DNA from: Amycolatopsis acidicola
Lineage (GTDB): Bacteria > Actinomycetota > Actinomycetes > Mycobacteriales > Pseudonocardiaceae
DNA length: 64,000 bases
Assembly: GCF_007713735.2 (NCBI RefSeq)
Contig: NZ_VMNW02000005.1
Coordinates: forward strand, 62,001-126,000
Direction: 5' to 3'
Below the pieces are notes generated by a model, which worked only from the letters and a program-made list of their open reading frames with translations, had not been told where the DNA came from and made no database searches. Each line of letters begins with the position of its first letter. Positions within the stretch are counted from its first letter, which is position 1. Both the position numbers and the translations under genes were made by a program. Shown piece after piece: positions 25,116 to 33,007 of this stretch.

Positions 25116-26179
25116 CTGTTCGAGCTGCCATCCTCGGGACCGGAATGATCGGTGAGGTACACCGGCGGGCCGCATTGCTGGCGGGTGCGGAGGTGGTTGG
25201 CGCGATGGCGTCGACGCCGGAGCGTTCGGTGGAGGTGGCGGCGCGGTGGGGGACCGCGCCGGTGTCGTTGGAGGATCTGGCCGTCCTGGCGCCGGATGTG
25301 GTGCATGTCTGCAGCCCGAACGGTGTGCACGCCGAGCACGTCGAAGCAGCGGTCGCGGCGGGTGCCCACGTGATCTGTGAGAAGCCGTTGGCGGTGGGTG
25401 TCGATGCGGCGGAGTGGCTGGCGCGGCTGGCTGAGGGGCGGGTGGCGACGGTGCCGTTCGTGTACCGGTTTCATCCGCTGGTGCGGGAGATCCGGGCGCG
25501 TGTGGTGGCGGGGGAGTTCGGGCGCTGGCAGTTGTTGCATGGGAGTTATTTGCAGGATTGGTTGTTGTCCCCGTCGGCGACGAGTTGGCGGGTGGATTCC
25601 GCGGCGGGGGGCCCGTCGCGGGCGTTCGCGGACATCGGGTCGCATTGGTGTGACCTGATGGAATTCGTGACAGGGGAACGGATCGAGTCGGTGACCGCGG
25701 CGACGGCGATCACGGTGCCGGAGCGTGCGGGCGGGAAGGTGGACACCGAGGACGCGGCGACCGTGGTGTTCCGGACGGTCTCGGGTGTGCTGGGGTCGGT
25801 GACGGTGTCGCAGGTGGCGGCCGGGCGGAAGAACCGGTTGTGGTTCGAGTTCGATGGGGCGTCGCGGTCGGCGGTGTTCGATCAGGAGAACCCGGAAACG
25901 GTGTGGCTGGGTTCGGAGGCGTCGGCGGAAATCCTGGCGCGCGATCCCGGGCGGGGGTCGGGCGAGCAGCGGCGGTTGTCGTCGTTGCCGCCCGGGCATG
26001 TGCAGGGGTATGCGCAGTGTTTCGAGAATTTCGTGGCCGACACCTACGCGGTGATCGGGGGTGAGCACCGGGACGGGCTGCCGACGTTCGCCGACGGGGT
26101 CCGCTCGGCGCGGATCGTCGACGCGGTGATCGAGTCCGCCCGCTCGGGTCAGTGGGTGGCAGTGAAGGAGGAATCATGA
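25112..26179 (+). CDS. Gfo/Idh/MocA-family NAD(P)-dependent oxidoreductase
   Basis: Sugar dehydrogenase-type enzyme, 355 aa. N-terminal Rossmann fold AAILGTGMIGEVHRRAA, the CEKPLAVGVDAAEWL-type EKP motif, and the active-site region FADIGSHWCDLMEF with the catalytic Asp/His pair. ATGA overlap with the lactonase gene. In the carA-E and dgpA systems a protein of this family oxidises or reduces the sugar intermediate. The gene is notably rich in G at third codon positions compared with its C-rich neighbours. Confidence 0.85.
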   Translation: MTVRAAILGTGMIGEVHRRAALLAGAEVVGAMASTPERSVEVAARWGTAPVSLEDLAVLAPDVVHVCSPNGVHAEHVEAAVAAGAHVICEKPLAVGVDAAEWLARLAEGRVATVPFVYRFHPLVREIRARVVAGEFGRWQLLHGSYLQDWLLSPSATSWRVDSAAGGPSRAFADIGSHWCDLMEFVTGERIESVTAATAITVPERAGGKVDTEDAATVVFRTVSGVLGSVTVSQVAAGRKNRLWFEFDGASRSAVFDQENPETVWLGSEASAEILARDPGRGSGEQRRLSSLPPGHVQGYAQCFENFVADTYAVIGGEHRDGLPTFADGVRSARIVDAVIESARSGQWVAVKEES

Positions 26180-27183
26180 ACCAGCCGGTCACGCTGTTCA
26201 CCGGGCAGTGGGCGGATCTGCCGCTTGAGCAGGTCGCGAAGCTGGCGGCGGAATGGGGCTATGACGGGCTCGAACTGGCCTGCTCGGGTGATCATCTGGA
26301 TGTGTGGCGGGCGGTGGAGGAGCCCGGCTATCTCGACGGCCGCCGCCGGATCCTGGAGCAGCACGGGCTGAGGTTGTTCGCGATTTCCAACCACCTCACC
26401 GGGCAGGCCGTGTGTGACGACCCGATCGACTTCCGGCACGAGGCCATCGTGCGCCCGCGCGTGTGGGGGGACGGGGACGGCGAGGGCGTGCGGCAGCGCG
26501 CGGCGAAGGAACTGACCCTGACCGCACAGGTCGCGCGGCAGCTCGGGGTGGACACGGTGGTCGGGTTCACCGGGTCGAAGATCTGGCCGTACGTGGCGAT
26601 GTTCCCGCCTGTGCCGGAATCGGTCATCGACGCCGGCTACGAGGACTTCGCGCGCCGCTGGAACCCGATCCTGGACGTGTTCGACGCCGAGGGCGTGCGG
26701 TTCGCGCACGAGGTACATCCCAGCGAGATCGCCTACGACTACTGGTCCAGCGTCCGCACCCTCGACGCGATCGGGCACCGTGCCGCGTTCGGGTTCAACT
26801 GGGACCCCTCCCACATGATGTGGCAGCACCTCGACCCGGTCGGGTTCATCTGGGACTTCCGCGACCGCATCTACCACGTCGACTGCAAAGACACCCGGCT
26901 CCGCCCACCCAACGGCCGAGCCGGCGCGCTCGGCTCACACCTACCCTGGGGCGACCCCCGCCGCGGCTGGGACTTCGTCTCCACCGGCCACGGCGACGTG
27001 CCCTGGGAAGACGCCTTCCGCGCGCTACGCGCCATCGGCTACACCGGACCGATTTCGGTCGAATGGGAAGACGCCGGAATGGAACGCCTGCAAGGCGCGG
27101 CCGAAGCGGTCAAGTTCGTGCGCTCCCTGCTGTGGAAAACACCCACCGCACGATTCGACGCAGCCTTCAGCCACCGCGACTGA
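26176..27183 (+). CDS. Sugar phosphate isomerase/epimerase-family TIM barrel
   Basis: 335 aa, xylose-isomerase-like barrel. Predicted metal ligands: Glu in RFAHEVHPSEIAYD, Asp/His in FNWDPSHMMWQH, Asp/His in IYHVDCKDT and Glu in ISVEWEDAGM. AAGGAGG precedes the ATG, which overlaps the oxidoreductase stop. Probably isomerises or epimerises a keto-sugar released by the deglycosidase (CarD-like role). It ends the tightly overlapped operon; the next gene is 64 bp away. Base composition changes from G-rich to C-rich on the coding strand in its last third. Confidence 0.82.
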   Translation: MNQPVTLFTGQWADLPLEQVAKLAAEWGYDGLELACSGDHLDVWRAVEEPGYLDGRRRILEQHGLRLFAISNHLTGQAVCDDPIDFRHEAIVRPRVWGDGDGEGVRQRAAKELTLTAQVARQLGVDTVVGFTGSKIWPYVAMFPPVPESVIDAGYEDFARRWNPILDVFDAEGVRFAHEVHPSEIAYDYWSSVRTLDAIGHRAAFGFNWDPSHMMWQHLDPVGFIWDFRDRIYHVDCKDTRLRPPNGRAGALGSHLPWGDPRRGWDFVSTGHGDVPWEDAFRALRAIGYTGPISVEWEDAGMERLQGAAEAVKFVRSLLWKTPTARFDAAFSHRD

Positions 27184-27247
27184 ACACCGGGATTGACGCC
27201 CGCGCGCACCGAATGCACGCTGACTGCACCAGTGCGTGGAGGACGAC

Positions 27248-27727
27248 ATGACCGATGACGCCCCCGTCCTCGACGGGGTCCACCACCTCAAGCTCCCGGT
27301 CAGCGATCTCGGCCGCTCCCGGGCTTGGTACGAGTCGCGGCTGGGGTACCGGGTCACCACCGAGTTCACCGAACACGGCGAGGTCATGGGCCTCGCGATG
27401 ACCCACCCCAGCGGCGGCCCGATGCTCGCGTTGCGGCTGGACCCGGAGCGCGCCGCGGCGGCCGCCGGGTTCGATTACTTCTCGATCGGAGTGCCGACGA
27501 AGGAGGCGATCGAGGCGCTGGCCGAGCGGCTGACCGGGTTCGGCGACAGCCACGCCGGCGTGCATTTCGCGACGATCGGCTGGATCCTGCCCGAGACCCA
27601 CGACCCCGACGGCCACGAGATCCGCTTCTACACCACCCAGCACCACACCGGCGTCGAAGACCCCGAGATCCGGCGGGTGGACGACGCCGAAGCCACGGCC
27701 GCCCGCCGCGAGCGGGCCGGTCCGTGA
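27248..27727 (+). CDS. VOC-family (glyoxalase/dioxygenase superfamily) protein
   Basis: 159 aa single-domain VOC protein: opens with LDGVHHLKLPVSDLGRSRAW (metal-binding His) and ends with a GWILPETHDPDGHEIRFYTT strand holding the usual second-half His/Glu ligands. Such proteins may be lyases, epimerases or resistance proteins. A GGAGG just before the ATG supports this start over a GTG four codons upstream. It could belong to the glycoside operon or stand alone. Confidence 0.72.
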   Translation: MTDDAPVLDGVHHLKLPVSDLGRSRAWYESRLGYRVTTEFTEHGEVMGLAMTHPSGGPMLALRLDPERAAAAAGFDYFSIGVPTKEAIEALAERLTGFGDSHAGVHFATIGWILPETHDPDGHEIRFYTTQHHTGVEDPEIRRVDDAEATAARRERAGP

Positions 27728-27755
27728 AACCAGCTGGACGGAGAGTCGAAAACAA

Positions 27756-27767
27756 GACCCATGGGTC
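27756..27767. promoter_or_regulatory. TetR operator candidate (autoregulatory site)
   Basis: Perfect 12-bp palindrome GACCCATGGGTC upstream of tetR, 9 bp before a -10-like TACACT (27777-27782). A 10/12 match recurs in the divergent SDR/enoyl-CoA hydratase promoter, which suggests a shared regulator site. Confidence 0.55.
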
Positions 27768-27818
27768 GAATCCCGCTACACTGGCGTTTTCCGGTCCGCG
27801 AAGGAAAGCGACTGCCCT

Positions 27819-28451
27819 GTGGCCAAGACGTCCGCCGCGCCCAAGGAATCCAGCCGTGTCGAGCGGCGGCGGGACAGGCGCAAGGCCGAGATCGTGCGCA
27901 CCGCCACGAGACTGCTGTCGGAGTACGGCTACCAGGGCATGAACCTGGAGGACGTCGCCGAGCAGACGGACATCGCGAAAGCCACGCTGTACCACTACTT
28001 CTCCGGTAAGGACGAGCTCGTCGCGGCGGTCCTCGAAGGGCTGACCGTGGAGGTCACCGAGCGGCTCGAAGCGGCACTGGACGAGGTGCGGGAGCAAAGC
28101 CACCTTGAGCAGCTCCGCGTGCTCATCCGCGAGCAGGTGCGTGTCCTCACCGAGACCGCGCCCGAGGTCGCGACGCTGTTCTCGTGGCCGAAGAGCTGGC
28201 CCGAGGCGTTCGAAGGGGTCATCAAGGACAGCCGCCGCAGGCACGACGCCGTCTTCCGGCGCGTGGTCGGCGCGGGGGTCGCCGCGGGCGAGTTCGACTG
28301 CCCCGATCCGGCGGTGGCGCTGCACTGCCTGCACGGGGTGTTGAACCAGTCCACGCTGTGGTTGCGGCCGTCGCTCCCGTCGAGGAAAAAGGCCGAACTG
28401 CGCGAAGCGGTGGTGAGCACCGCAGCGCGCATGTTCAGCCTCGAAGCGTGA
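27819..28451 (+). CDS. TetR-family regulator
   Basis: 210 aa. N-terminal HTH (about residues 20-68: EIVRTATRLLSEYGYQGMN, then DIAKATLYHYFSGKDEL), the classic TetR recognition helix, and a helical ligand domain ending in an amphipathic C-terminal helix. Its promoter has a perfect palindrome. It is convergent with an SDR gene (1 bp between stops), which with an enoyl-CoA hydratase appears to be its target set. The FadR-like tone of the target genes suggests an acyl-CoA ligand (inference). Confidence 0.88.
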   Translation: MAKTSAAPKESSRVERRRDRRKAEIVRTATRLLSEYGYQGMNLEDVAEQTDIAKATLYHYFSGKDELVAAVLEGLTVEVTERLEAALDEVREQSHLEQLRVLIREQVRVLTETAPEVATLFSWPKSWPEAFEGVIKDSRRRHDAVFRRVVGAGVAAGEFDCPDPAVALHCLHGVLNQSTLWLRPSLPSRKKAELREAVVSTAARMFSLEA

Positions 28452-28452
28452 C

Positions 28453-29187
28453 TCAGCCCGCCATGGTGAGTCCGCCGCTGACGCTCAGCACCTGACCGGT
28501 CACGTAGTTCGCGCGGTCGGAGGCGAAGAACAGCACGGCGTCGGCGATCTCTTCCGGCTGCGCGAGCCTGCGGAAGGGGATGGCGCGCACCAGCCCGTCG
28601 CGCACCTTGTCCGGCAGCGTCGCGAACAGCGGGGTGTCCGTCGGGCCGGGGCAGACGCAGTTGACGTTGATCTTGTACCGCGCCATTTCGCGCGCCAGCG
28701 ACTTCGTGAAGGAGATCAACCCGCCCTTGGTGCCGGCGTAGACGGTCTCGCCGAGGCTGCCGACCCGGCCGGCGTCGCTCGCGATGTTGACGATCTTCGT
28801 GGTGGCCTGTTCGGCGAGTATCGGCTCCAGCAGGGCCTTCGTGAGCCGGACCGGGCCCAGGAAGTTGACCGCCACCAGTGCTTCCCAGAGCGCGTCGTCG
28901 TTGTCCATGAACGGCTCGACCCGGTCGAACCCGGCCGCGTTCACGATCACGCCCGGCAGGCCGTGCGCGGCGATCACCTCGTCACGCAGCGTTTGAATCG
29001 CCTGCGCGTCGGACAGATCCGCCTGATGAGCCGTGCCGCCGATGGCGCGGACCGTTTCGGCGAGCCCTTCGGCGTCGCGGTCCACGGCCGCGACCGTCGC
29101 GCCCGCACGGGCCAGGGTCGCCGCGATGGCGCGGCCGATGCCGGACGCGGCGCCGGTCACCACGGCCACCTTGTCGTCGAGTTCCAC
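28453..29187 (-). CDS. Short-chain dehydrogenase/reductase
   Basis: NAD(P)-dependent oxidoreductase, 244 aa. Cofactor motif VTGAASGIGRAIA (near residue 10), NAAG (88-91), catalytic Ser in IVNIASDAG, YxxxK in VYAGTKGGL and the PG motif CVCPGPTDTPL. Overall sequence resembles BadH/FabG-like 3-hydroxyacyl-CoA dehydrogenases. Divergent from an enoyl-CoA hydratase with a TetR-type site between them, so it probably oxidises the hydroxyacyl-CoA made by that hydratase. Substrate chain is unknown. Confidence 0.85.
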   Translation of the reverse strand: MELDDKVAVVTGAASGIGRAIAATLARAGATVAAVDRDAEGLAETVRAIGGTAHQADLSDAQAIQTLRDEVIAAHGLPGVIVNAAGFDRVEPFMDNDDALWEALVAVNFLGPVRLTKALLEPILAEQATTKIVNIASDAGRVGSLGETVYAGTKGGLISFTKSLAREMARYKINVNCVCPGPTDTPLFATLPDKVRDGLVRAIPFRRLAQPEEIADAVLFFASDRANYVTGQVLSVSGGLTMAG

Positions 29188-29247
29188 TGCGTTGCCTCCT
29201 CGCTGAGCACTTCCCCAGCACGGTACTCAGCCGGAGGGCATTTTTTC

Positions 29248-29259
29248 AACCCATGAGTC
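29248..29259. promoter_or_regulatory. Second TetR-site candidate in the SDR / enoyl-CoA hydratase promoter
   Basis: AACCCATGAGTC matches 10 of 12 positions of the perfect palindrome in front of tetR. It overlaps a TTGACT (-35-like) on the minus strand, where repression of the SDR gene would be effective. Both divergent genes could be controlled from this site. Confidence 0.45.
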
Positions 29260-29340
29260 AAATTTCATCCTGACTGGTCGGGAACCCGTAGGTGTGGTTG
29301 ACTGCGAGAGCAGCGACGCGACCGACCGGAGGGCCTGACC

Positions 29341-30141
29341 ATGGGTTTCGAGGACTACCAGCAGCTGACGTTTTCCCGCCGCGACAACGGGGTCCTGCTC
29401 ATCACGCTGGACCGGCCGGACAAGTACAACGCGGCCGACGAGCAGATGCACGGCGAGCTCGCCAGGGTGTGGAAGGACGTCGCGGCCGACCAGGAGACCC
29501 GCGTCGCGGTGATCACCGGCGCGGGCAAGGCGTTCTCCGCCGGCGGTGACCTGGCGATGGTCGAGCGGATGGCGGGGGACTACGACCGGGTCTCGCACAT
29601 GCTCGACGAGATGAGCGACCTGGTCTACAACATCATCAACTGCGACAAGCCCATCATCTCGGCGATCAACGGGGTCGCGGTCGGCGCGGGCACCGTCGCG
29701 GCGCTGCTCGCCGACGTCGCCATCGCCGCCGAGGACGCGAAGATCGGGGACGGGCACGTGAAACTCGGCGTGGCCGCGGGGGACCACGCGGCGATCATCT
29801 GGCCGTTGCTGGCCGGAATGGCGAAGGCGCGCTATTACCTGCTCACCGGCGAAATGATCACCGGGGCGGACGCCGAGCGCGTCGGACTGGTGGCGAAAGC
29901 CCTGCCGCGCGAACAGGTTCTGGACGAGGCGCTGCGCGTCGCGGACACGCTCGCCACCGGCGCCCAGCACGCGATCCGGCTGACGAAGCGTTCGCTGAAC
30001 AACTGGCTGCGCACCGCGGGCCCGACGTTCGACCAGTCGGCCGCCTACGAAATGCTCACCTTCATGGGCCCGGACGTGATCGAGGGCTACACCGCGCTGC
30101 GGGAGAAGCGGGCGCCGCGCTTCCCGTCCACGCAGAAGTGA
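29341..30141 (+). CDS. Enoyl-CoA hydratase/isomerase
   Basis: Crotonase-fold enzyme, 266 aa. Oxyanion-hole segments [14 protein letters not shown] and [21 protein letters not shown] are present. The position of the first catalytic glutamate holds [13 protein letters not shown], so it may be an isomerase or other crotonase. Divergent from the SDR. Likely handles an acyl-CoA in the same pathway as the SDR, under TetR control. It converges with the Rho-like gene, 3 bp apart. Confidence 0.87.
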   Translation: MGFEDYQQLTFSRRDNGVLLITLDRPDKYNAADEQMHGELARVWKDVAADQETRVAVITGAGKAFSAGGDLAMVERMAGDYDRVSHMLDEMSDLVYNIINCDKPIISAINGVAVGAGTVAALLADVAIAAEDAKIGDGHVKLGVAAGDHAAIIWPLLAGMAKARYYLLTGEMITGADAERVGLVAKALPREQVLDEALRVADTLATGAQHAIRLTKRSLNNWLRTAGPTFDQSAAYEMLTFMGPDVIEGYTALREKRAPRFPSTQK

Positions 30142-30144
30142 TGG

Positions 30145-31197
30145 TCATGCCGCCAGAGTCGACGGTGCGCTGAGGGAAGCCGAAACCCGCGCGACGAACT
30201 CCGCGTTCGACTTCGTGGTGCGGACCTGCTCCAGGAACTGCTCGGCGGCACGCTTCGGCTCGTGGCTCGACAGCGCCCGCCGGACTTCGGCCAGCACGGC
30301 CAGCTCGGCGGGCGGCACGAGCAGCTCGTCGCGGCGCGTGCCGGAGGCGAACAGGTCGATCGCCGGGAACACCCGGTGGTCGGCGAGGGTGCGGTCGAGG
30401 CGCAGTTCCGAGTTGCCCGTGCTCTTCAGTTCCTCGAAGAACACCGTGTCCGCAAGGGAACCCGTGCCGACGAGCGCGGTGGCGATGATGGTGAGGGAGC
30501 CGCCGCCTTCGATGTTGCGGGCCGCGCCCAGGATCTTCTTCATCGGGTGTAGCGCGCTGGCGTCGACACCGCCGGAGAGGATGCGGCCCGAAGCGCGGGC
30601 GGCGAGGTTGTACGCGCGGCCGAGGCGGGTCAGCGAATCGAGCAGCAGCACGACGTCGCGGCCCGATTCGACCAGCCGCTTGGCGCGTTCGACGGCCAGC
30701 TCGGCCACCGCCGTGTGCTCGGCGGGTTTGCGGTCGAACGTCGAGGCGATCACCTCGCCGTGGATGGTGCGCTGCATCTCCGTGACCTCCTCGGGCCGCT
30801 CGTCGGCGAGCAGCACCATGAGGTGCACGGACGGATGGTTCGCCGCGACGCCCTGCGCGATCGCTTGCAGCACAGAGGTTTTCCCCGTGCGCGGCGGCGC
30901 GACGACGAGCGCGCGCTGGCCCTTGCCGATCGGCGCGACGAGGTCGAGCACCCGGGTGGTGAGCCTTTCGCGGGTGGTCTCCAGCACCAGCCGCTCTTCG
31001 GGGTGCAGGGGCGTGAGCTTTTCGAAAACCGGGCGCTCGCGCACCGGCGCGGCGCCGTTGAGGAGGACCAGCTCTTCGTCCTCCACGACGATTTCGTCGC
31101 CGCGGCGCAGATCGTGCGCGCGGACGAGTCCAAACGGGACGGTTCTGCCGTCCACAGTGGCCGTTTTGCCACGGATATCGAGAATTCCTTGGTACAT
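30145..31197 (-). CDS. Shortened transcription termination factor Rho paralogue
   Basis: RNA-dependent ATPase of the Rho family, 350 aa against about 420 in E. coli and over 600 in typical actinobacterial Rho. The N-terminal helix bundle and most of the cold-shock RNA-binding domain are missing; only about 55 residues precede the conserved LVAPIGKGQRALVVAPP. The ATPase core is complete: Walker A PPRTGKTS (101-108), Walker B VVLLLDSLTRLGRAYN, secondary-site SGGVDASALHPMKKI, and TIIATALVGTGS. ATG chosen for the GGAG 7 nt upstream. Probably an accessory paralogue beside a full-length rho elsewhere in the genome. Confidence 0.85.
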   Translation of the reverse strand: MYQGILDIRGKTATVDGRTVPFGLVRAHDLRRGDEIVVEDEELVLLNGAAPVRERPVFEKLTPLHPEERLVLETTRERLTTRVLDLVAPIGKGQRALVVAPPRTGKTSVLQAIAQGVAANHPSVHLMVLLADERPEEVTEMQRTIHGEVIASTFDRKPAEHTAVAELAVERAKRLVESGRDVVLLLDSLTRLGRAYNLAARASGRILSGGVDASALHPMKKILGAARNIEGGGSLTIIATALVGTGSLADTVFFEELKSTGNSELRLDRTLADHRVFPAIDLFASGTRRDELLVPPAELAVLAEVRRALSSHEPKRAAEQFLEQVRTTKSNAEFVARVSASLSAPSTLAA

Positions 31198-31438
31198 GGG
31201 TGAACTCCAGAGAGGAAGGGCGATCGACGCGTGCGCGGATCGCCGGAACGAACGAACCCTCGAACCGGGTTCGCGGGGGTGAAGAGAGATCTCGCCGGGC
31301 GGCTGGGCCGACATCCGTGCGGATCAAGTGCAGGATAGCTCAGGCGGTCGATGCCGACAAGTACCGGCTTCCTGCATGTCCAACAGACGCGGGCGCCGGA
31401 TTGTTCCCGCCCGCCATCTTTGCCGCCCCAGTCGGCAT

Positions 31439-31628
31439 GTTGGCCGTTCCCGCTCGTGAGTTGGCCGTTCCCGTCGACGTGTTGGCGTTCCCGTTGGTGA
31501 GTTGGCCGATGCGGGGGGATCCATCACGAGGCCAAGGGGCCAACACACCCTCGCCAAACGCCAACGCGTCGACGGGAGGGGCCAACGCGTCGACGGGAGC
31601 GGCCAAGACGTGGACGGGAGCGGCCAAC
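31439..31628. repeat. Array of 21-bp repeats in two opposed blocks
   Basis: Left block: units beginning GTTGGCCGTTCCCG at 31439 and 31460 (21 bp each) and a 20-bp variant at 31481. Right block, reverse orientation: GCGTCGACGGGAGGGGCCAA(C) at 31566, a copy ending GCGGCCAAG at 31587 and ACGTGGACGGGAGCGGCCAA(C) at 31608, all exactly 21 bp. About 65 bp of degenerate units separate them. The opposed blocks can pair as a large imperfect hairpin; the 21-bp period equals two helical turns. Function unknown. Confidence 0.75.
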
Positions 31629-31658
31629 ACGCGCCTGGCCGAACTGCCTGACAGGCGC

Positions 31659-31687
31659 GTGTCAGCACCGTGTCAGCACGGTGAGCC
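31659..31687 (+). promoter_or_regulatory. SARP-type heptamer direct repeats upstream of P450
   Basis: GTGTCAG at 31659 and 31670 plus a degenerate GTGAGCC at 31681: three heptamers at exact 11-bp spacing (4-bp spacers). This spacing is the known recognition format of SARP/AfsR activators. The same heptamer pair with the same spacing recurs before the drrA gene. An obvious -10 is not visible. Confidence 0.65.
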
Positions 31688-31726
31688 AGTGTGTGGTCGA
31701 GACAACCACCACGAAAGGAAAATCCG

Positions 31727-32953
31727 GTGACGCAGACCGTTCCCGTCCCGCAGGGGCTCCCGATGGAGCGCGACTCGGGCCCCTTCGACCCGCCCCGCCG
31801 GGTCACGCAGCTCCGCGACGCCCGCCCGGTCAGCCCGCTGGCCTTCCCCGACGGCCACGACGGCTGGCTGGTCACCGGGTACGACGCCGTCCGCCAGGTG
31901 CTGGCCGACACCAGATTCAGCTCCCGCCAGGACCTCGGCGTGGTGCACGTGCCGTACGAAACCCCCGGCATGCCCGCGCCCACCGAGCCGTCCCCGCAGC
32001 TGCCGGGCCTGTTCATCGCGATGGACCCGCCGGAGCACACCCGGCTGCGCCGCAAGCTCACCGGCACCTTCACCGTCCGGCGGATGAAGCAGCTGGAAGA
32101 GCACATCGCCGAGATCGTCGAACGGCAGCTGGACGAGCTGGCGAAGCTGACCCCGCCGGTCGACCTCGTCAAGGAGTTCGCGCTCCCGGTGCCCTCGCTG
32201 GTGATCTGCGAACTGCTCGGCGTCCCGTACGAGGACCGGGCGGACTTCCAGGCCAACTCCGCGCAGTTCATGGTCAAGGACCAGACCATCGAGGAGAAGA
32301 TGGGCGCGTTCGGCGCGCTGAACAGCTATCTCGGCGAGCTGGTCACCCGCAAGCGCGCGGAGCCCGGCGAGGACATCCTGTCCGACCTGGCCCGCCAGGA
32401 GGACCTCGGCGTCGACGAGCTGACCGGGATCGCCTTCCTGCTGCTGCTCGCGGGCCACGAGACGACCGCGAACATGCTGTCGCTGGGCACTCTCGCGTTG
32501 CTGGAGCACCCCGAACAGGCCGCCGAGCTGCGCGCGGACCCGGAGCTGTTGCCCGGTGCCGTCGAGGAGCTCCTGCGCTACCTTGCCGTCGCGGACATCT
32601 TCTTCCGCTACGCCACGGAGAACGTCGAGATCGGCGGCGAGACGATCACCAAGGGGTCGACCGTCGTGGTCTCATTGCTGGCCGCCAGCCGCGATCCCGA
32701 GCGCTTCGAGGACGCCGGCACGCTGGACATCCACCGCAACGCCCGCGGGCACACGGCGTTCGGCCACGGCGTCCACCAATGCCTCGGCCAGCAGCTGGCC
32801 CGCATCGAGATGCGCGCCGGGTTCGGCGGGCTGCTGCGCCGTTTCCCGACGCTCGCCCTCGCCGTCCCCGTGGACGAGGTGAAGCTCCGGACGGACATGA
32901 ACATCTACGGCGTCCACGAGCTCCCGGTCACCTGGACCGACACGGCGGACTGA
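31727..32953 (+). CDS. Cytochrome P450 (CYP105/107-like)
   Basis: Haem monooxygenase, 408 aa, soluble bacterial type. I-helix oxygen-binding AGHETT (242-247), ExxR in EELLR (Glu281/Arg284) and the haem ligand Cys352 in FGHGVHQCLG. GTG start follows AAAGGA by 7 nt; an ATG 12 codons upstream lies next to the regulator repeats and was not used. No ferredoxin or reductase gene is adjacent, so electron partners are elsewhere. With a DrrAB exporter under the same kind of regulator site it may modify a specialised metabolite that is then exported, or detoxify an imported one. Confidence 0.92.
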   Translation: MTQTVPVPQGLPMERDSGPFDPPRRVTQLRDARPVSPLAFPDGHDGWLVTGYDAVRQVLADTRFSSRQDLGVVHVPYETPGMPAPTEPSPQLPGLFIAMDPPEHTRLRRKLTGTFTVRRMKQLEEHIAEIVERQLDELAKLTPPVDLVKEFALPVPSLVICELLGVPYEDRADFQANSAQFMVKDQTIEEKMGAFGALNSYLGELVTRKRAEPGEDILSDLARQEDLGVDELTGIAFLLLLAGHETTANMLSLGTLALLEHPEQAAELRADPELLPGAVEELLRYLAVADIFFRYATENVEIGGETITKGSTVVVSLLAASRDPERFEDAGTLDIHRNARGHTAFGHGVHQCLGQQLARIEMRAGFGGLLRRFPTLALAVPVDEVKLRTDMNIYGVHELPVTWTDTAD

Positions 32954-32956
32954 GCC

Positions 32957-32985
32957 GTGTCAGAGCGGTGTCAGGGCCGTGGCGG
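32957..32985 (+). promoter_or_regulatory. SARP-type heptamer direct repeats upstream of drrA-like gene
   Basis: GTGTCAG at 32957 and 32968 and GTGGCGG at 32979, again exactly 11 bp apart, starting 3 nt after the P450 stop. Identical first two heptamers to the P450 promoter. A GTG within the first repeat is in frame with the ABC ATPase but is part of the site, not the start. Confidence 0.65.
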
Positions 32986-33007
32986 CCGGGACACCGATGC
33001 TGACCGC

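Larger units (their letters stand above)
31198..31726. other. Gene-poor region between rho paralogue and P450, holding a repeat array and a SARP-type site
   Basis: 529 bp without a convincing gene. A 21-bp repeat array occupies 31439-31628 and three regulator heptamers occupy 31659-31687. Short reading frames across the array only reflect the 21-bp (7-codon) period. Nothing else recognisable was seen between 31198 and 31438. Confidence 0.7.

Noticed and set aside
31439..31628. Possible CRISPR array
   Set aside because: The units are contiguous with no unique spacers, orientation flips midway, and no cas gene is present.
31340..31630. Repetitive frames (seven-residue repeats) in the 21-bp array
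   Set aside because: The repeat length divisible by three makes every frame look repetitive; no start context and no plausible protein.
32957..33007. N-terminal extension of the DrrA-like ATPase from a GTG at 32957
   Set aside because: The extension is made of the regulator heptamers and lacks ABC homology; the ATG at 33008 gives the canonical N-terminus.
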